A stretch of DNA of 64,000 nucleotides from a virus: IMG/VR virus record IMGVR_UViG_3300036766_001364, positions 107,976 through 171,975 of that record. One strand, given 5' to 3'. Numbering within the stretch: position 1 is the stretch's first letter; the number at the start of each line of letters is the position of its first letter. Made by a program: the position numbers and the translations under genes. Positions 61,964 to 64,000 of the stretch are shown piece by piece. The notes beneath the pieces are model-generated. The model was not told the origin of the DNA. It ran no database searches and saw only the letters and a program-made list of their open reading frames with translations.

Positions 61964-62112
61964 CGCTCATCGACCCGAAGGACTACCACATGGCCGACCA
62001 GGCCTGCAGCCAGTGCGGCAAGAAGACCAAGGGCCTGTGGATGCCGCGCCGGCTGTGCAACGGATGTGACCGGAAGCGGCAGAATGCGCCGCGCTCTTCC
62101 GTGATAAAATAG
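61960..62112 (+). CDS. Small zinc-ribbon protein
   Basis: 50 residues. C-x2-C (ACSQCGKKTKGLWMPRRL) and C-x2-C (CNGCDRKRQN), a compact ribbon with basic surroundings. The TAG stop lies in the next class B promoter (GATAAAATAG). Confidence 0.6.
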   Translation: MTLIDPKDYHMADQACSQCGKKTKGLWMPRRLCNGCDRKRQNAPRSSVIK

Positions 62113-62132
62113 ATCCAGCAACGCAACATGGG
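62092..62132 (+). promoter_or_regulatory. Class B promoter module
   Basis: GCGCTCTTCCGTGATAAAAT, then AGATCCAGCAACGCAACATG and GGAA. Confidence 0.7.
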
Positions 62133-62141
62133 AATACTCAA

Positions 62142-62363
62142 ATGTTCGTAGTCTTCCATCGCGAGTCGCCCGAAGATTTCACCACGCACCGTGGCAAGCG
62201 CTCGGTCCTCGACGAGATCCAGCCCACTGGGTCGATGGCCGACGAATACTTCGTCATCGAGATCCGCGCCGGGAAAACGATCGGAGTCAGCTTCTCAGAC
62301 GCATGAGTCCAGGACAATGGGTTCGACGACGAATGGCTGGAAAAGAACGGGTACGCGGGGTAA
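62142..62363 (+). pseudogene. Small protein with an in-frame TGA at 62304
   Basis: 54 residues to TGA (62304-62306). The frame then stays open for 18 codons (VQDNGFDDEWLEKNGYAG) to TAA 62361-62363. The continuation reads like the end of the same protein, with TGA where SFSDAWVQDNG would be natural. N-terminal part: FVVFHRESPEDFTTHRGKRS and EYFVIEIRAGKTIGVSFSDA. So either nonsense decay or readthrough. Similar to the interrupted ATP-grasp gene. Confidence 0.5.
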
Positions 62364-62376
62364 GGCCGGTTCACTC

Positions 62377-62400
62377 CGCTCTCGTGGTATGATATGGATC
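62377..62400 (+). promoter_or_regulatory. Class B promoter, leader absent
   Basis: CCGCTCTCGTGGTATGATAT core is intact, but GGATCGCGCGGGGGGGCG and about 60 GC-rich bases replace the usual CA-rich leader. May be inactive or derived. Confidence 0.5.
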
Positions 62401-62475
62401 GCGCGGGGGGGCGTCCGACCACCAGTTTCCCGCCCCGCTTCCTAGTGGTCTAGGCGCCCACGCGTGGAGTACCTG

Positions 62476-62664
62476 ATGAGCACGAAGGACAGACGGTTCG
62501 CCACGGTCGAGTGCGAATGCTGCCACCGCGAGTTCGAGTCGGCCGTCACGGTCGACGGCTCGCCCCACGTGGCACACAAGGCGACGCGCGCAAGATGCTT
62601 CCGATGCCGCATGTCGTGCACGAACCAGGTCGGCGACTGTCGCCTCTCTCCCGCGGTAGAATAG
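62476..62664 (+). CDS. Small zinc-finger protein
   Basis: 62 residues from ATG 6 bases after GGAG. ECECCHREFESAVTVDGSPH and RARCFRCRMSC give several Cys pairs that could bind zinc. The TAG stop is inside the next class B promoter. An in-frame GTG lies at 62464. Confidence 0.55.
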   Translation: MSTKDRRFATVECECCHREFESAVTVDGSPHVAHKATRARCFRCRMSCTNQVGDCRLSPAVE

Positions 62665-62684
62665 TCCCAACAGCAAAAGGGAGG
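62643..62684 (+). promoter_or_regulatory. Class B promoter module
   Basis: CTCTCTCCCGCGGTAGAATA, then GTCCCAACAGCAAAAGGGAG. Confidence 0.7.
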
Positions 62685-62698
62685 ACTCAAAAAAAAAG

Positions 62699-62809
62699 AT
62701 GGACCAGAAGTGCTACGCGTGTCCGAACCGCGCGATCGCTTACATCGTGTTCGCCGGCAAACCGGCCAAACTGGCCTGCTACGACCACCTCGACGGGAAG
62801 GACTCCTGA
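62699..62809 (+). CDS. Microprotein with Cys pairs
   Basis: 36 residues, preceded by GGGAGG and a run of A. C5-x2-C8 (KCYACPNRAIAYIVFAG) and C28-x2-H31 (LACYDHLDG) could bind zinc. Two bases after its stop the next gene begins. Confidence 0.5.
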   Translation: MDQKCYACPNRAIAYIVFAGKPAKLACYDHLDGKDS

Positions 62810-62810
62810 G

Positions 62811-63056
62811 GTGGAACAGCTGTCCGTCGGAGCGGCGCTCCTGATCGCCGGGTTCGCCTGTCTCGGGTGGACGGCGTACGCACAGGCGCGCCGGCCAGCG
62901 CCCAGACCAGCGCCACCAGAACGGGTCCCAGTCGCGCCTAAGGCGCCCCGCGCCAAGCGACGGCCGCGCCCGATCGTAGACCTGGGCAGCGGCAGCACCG
63001 CGGCCGAGCGTGAGTCGCTCATGCGGGCCATCGAGGCTGCCGACCGCCGTGGTTGA
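62811..63056 (+). CDS. Small N-terminally anchored membrane protein
   Basis: 81 residues, GTG start. One hydrophobic helix (SVGAALLIAGFACLGWTAYA) followed by a Pro/Arg-rich linker (ARRPAPRPAPPERVPVAPKA) and a helix (TAAERESLMRAIEAADRRG). Type II or III single-pass topology. Its end overlaps the next gene by 8 bases. Confidence 0.5.
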   Translation: MEQLSVGAALLIAGFACLGWTAYAQARRPAPRPAPPERVPVAPKAPRAKRRPRPIVDLGSGSTAAERESLMRAIEAADRRG

Positions 63057-63393
63057 CAGCGTGGGCGTGTTCCTCTCTGGGCGGCCGAGGCAGCCCAGCG
63101 GGAAGGACCTGCTGCGCGCCGTCGCCGCCCGCGACTACAGCCTCGTCTTCGTGGACGACGCCGACGAGACGGTGTGGAACGGCGGGCCCATCGAGCCAGA
63201 CTTCGTGACTGACGACCGCGTCCAATGGCGCTTCTCGGTGGACATCAAGCGCGACTGCTACGTGGCCGGACTGGTCATCGAGTTCGGATCGTTCGACGAG
63301 CCGTATCGGCATCCGGTCAAGGACTCGGTGGCCGGGCGCATGAATGCCGGCGACACCCTGAACGTCGGCTTCGAGCTCACGTTCAGGCCGTAG
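63049..63393 (+). CDS. Protein of unknown function
   Basis: 114 residues, GTG start. DLLRAVAARDYSLVFVDDAD, VTDDRVQWRFSVDIKRDCYV, AGLVIEFGSFDEPYR and GDTLNVGFELTFRP: mostly beta. The start lies inside the 3' end of the membrane gene. No family recognised. Confidence 0.5.
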   Translation: MVDSVGVFLSGRPRQPSGKDLLRAVAARDYSLVFVDDADETVWNGGPIEPDFVTDDRVQWRFSVDIKRDCYVAGLVIEFGSFDEPYRHPVKDSVAGRMNAGDTLNVGFELTFRP

Positions 63394-63402
63394 AGGCCTC
63401 TC

Positions 63403-63448
63403 GCTCTCTCTCTCGTGATAAAATGACGCCAGCAACAGCGCGAGGAGC
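63403..63448 (+). promoter_or_regulatory. Class B promoter module
   Basis: CTCTCTCTCGTGATAAAATG, then ACGCCAGCAACAGCGCGAGG and AG. Confidence 0.7.
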
Positions 63449-63454
63449 AGCCAG

Positions 63455-63613
63455 ATGGCGGCGAAGAAGAGGGTCACATTCAGGAACATGGAGGCCGGCC
63501 GGGCGAACTGGGCGGTCTTCCTGGACGGCGCGGCTGTCATCGTCGGCCTCGAAGAGAGCGACGTCAAGGACTACGCGCGGGACGTCAGCGAGTTCGTGGG
63601 CATCGAGAAGTAA
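63455..63613 (+). CDS. Small alpha/beta protein of unknown function
   Basis: 52 residues after GAGGAG. AAKKRVTFRNMEAGRANWAV, FLDGAAVIVGLEESDVKDYA and SEFVGIEK: a basic strand then an acidic helix. No family recognised. Confidence 0.5.
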   Translation: MAAKKRVTFRNMEAGRANWAVFLDGAAVIVGLEESDVKDYARDVSEFVGIEK

Positions 63614-63633
63614 CCGTCCTGTAACCGCTCTCG

Positions 63634-63677
63634 CTCGCTCTCACGCGCTACAATCAACACAACACAACAGGGAAAGG
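63634..63677 (+). promoter_or_regulatory. Class B promoter module (divergent)
   Basis: CTCGCTCTCACGCGCTACAAT, then CAACACAACACAACAGGGAA. TACAAT -10 without the TG extension. Confidence 0.55.
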
Positions 63678-63688
63678 AACCCATCCCA

Positions 63689-64000
63689 ATGAAGAAGCTT
63701 TACCTCCGCGACTACGAAGTCGCACCCGAGGGCGCCGTCGTCGTGACGGGCCGGCTCGGCGGGCGGTACTTCGAGTACACCGACCGCGGTGATCGCCATC
63801 GCGACGCCGAGTTCACCGAATGGTTCTTGGCTCGCCCCAAGCTCCACACCGTCCACCTCAAGGCCCAGGCCGAAGCGCCCGCCGTCGAGGACCTCCACGT
63901 CGCCGGCGACGTGCCCGAAGAGCCCAAAGCGCAGATCGATGAAGTCGCCGCGCGCCGCGAGCACAAGAACCGGCTCGAACGCGATCGCCGCGCTCGCAAG
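63689..64000 (+). CDS. Protein of unknown function (cut by the window end)
   Basis: 104 codons are visible; no stop before 64000. Beta N-terminus (KKLYLRDYEVAPEGAVVVTG, YFEYTDRGDRHRDAEFTEW), then HLKAQAEAPAVEDLHVAGDV and a charged helix (DEVAARREHKNRLERDRRAR) that may be a coiled coil. Preceded by GGGAAAGG. No family recognised. Confidence 0.5.
   Translation, partial: MKKLYLRDYEVAPEGAVVVTGRLGGRYFEYTDRGDRHRDAEFTEWFLARPKLHTVHLKAQAEAPAVEDLHVAGDVPEEPKAQIDEVAARREHKNRLERDRRARK

Noticed and set aside
1-64000. Genome-wide reassignment of TGA to Trp
   Set aside because: Dozens of genes end in TGA within ATGA or GTGA overlaps, and TGG is common. Only two genes show a Trp-like TGA, so a global code change is excluded.
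1-64000. CRISPR array
   Set aside because: No repeats of 20-40 bp separated by unique spacers. The 11-bp array has no spacers and the 33-bp repeats are coding.
1-64000. tRNA genes
   Set aside because: I saw no convincing cloverleaf with a T-loop GTTCRANNC and CCA-like end by eye; a tRNA search program would settle it.

Overview
The window is a GC-rich stretch of a tailed double-stranded DNA bacteriophage. It carries a scaffold, a major capsid protein, a head-tail connector and completion proteins, a tail tube, a tail-assembly chaperone pair with a -1 frameshift site, a tape measure, a baseplate hub, a giant tail lysin and an endolysin/holin block. The tube/chaperone/tape-measure order is that of a siphovirus. 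No portal, terminase, polymerase, integrase or tRNA was recognised, so this is part of a larger genome. The host is not shown directly. High GC, frequent GTG starts and several apparently leaderless genes point to an actinobacterium-like host (inference).

Layout. 0-0.8 kb: DUF1003-like membrane paralogues and a small NUMOD3 protein. 0.8-15.8 kb: very large appendage proteins made of beta-helices, beta-propellers, sialidase-type Asp-boxes and two families of short degenerate repeats. 15.8-18.2 kb: scaffold and major capsid protein, closed by a terminator. 18.2-22.8 kb: homing-type nuclease, lysis genes (membrane microprotein, M23 endolysin, two holin candidates), ThyX, a short orotate phosphoribosyltransferase and a HTH/zinc protein. 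22.9-25.5 kb: beta-helix and decoration proteins. 25.6-27.8 kb: reverse-strand cassette with a LamG-type fibre. 27.9-44.0 kb: connector, completion, tube, chaperones, tape measure, hub and a 1,939-residue lysin. 44.0-51.1 kb: accessory genes (Fic, ATP-grasp with an in-frame TGA, three-finger C2H2 protein, two LuxR-type HTH paralogues flanking a DNA methyltransferase, C39-like protease). 51.1-52.1 kb: mostly non-coding, with 19 tandem 11-bp units. 52.1-64 kb: dozens of tiny genes, many zinc-binding.

Two promoter families organise the genome. Class A, GGTTT(C/T/A)-N19-20-TANNAT, is mostly in front of virion operons and also drives the reverse-strand fibre cassette. Class B is a compact module: CTCTC-type box, extended -10 (TGRTAAAAT-like), CA-rich leader and GGAG. 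About 20 copies lie between 54.6 and 63.7 kb, one of them on the reverse strand. Class B copies often supply the stop codon of the preceding gene. Several genes begin 6-8 bases after a -10 box and are probably leaderless.

Most promising observations: the two promoter systems, the helically phased 11-bp array, two genes with an in-frame TGA where Trp is expected, the shared short-repeat family in giant appendage proteins, and the C2H2 zinc-finger protein. Functional names rest on motifs read by eye; no database search was possible.
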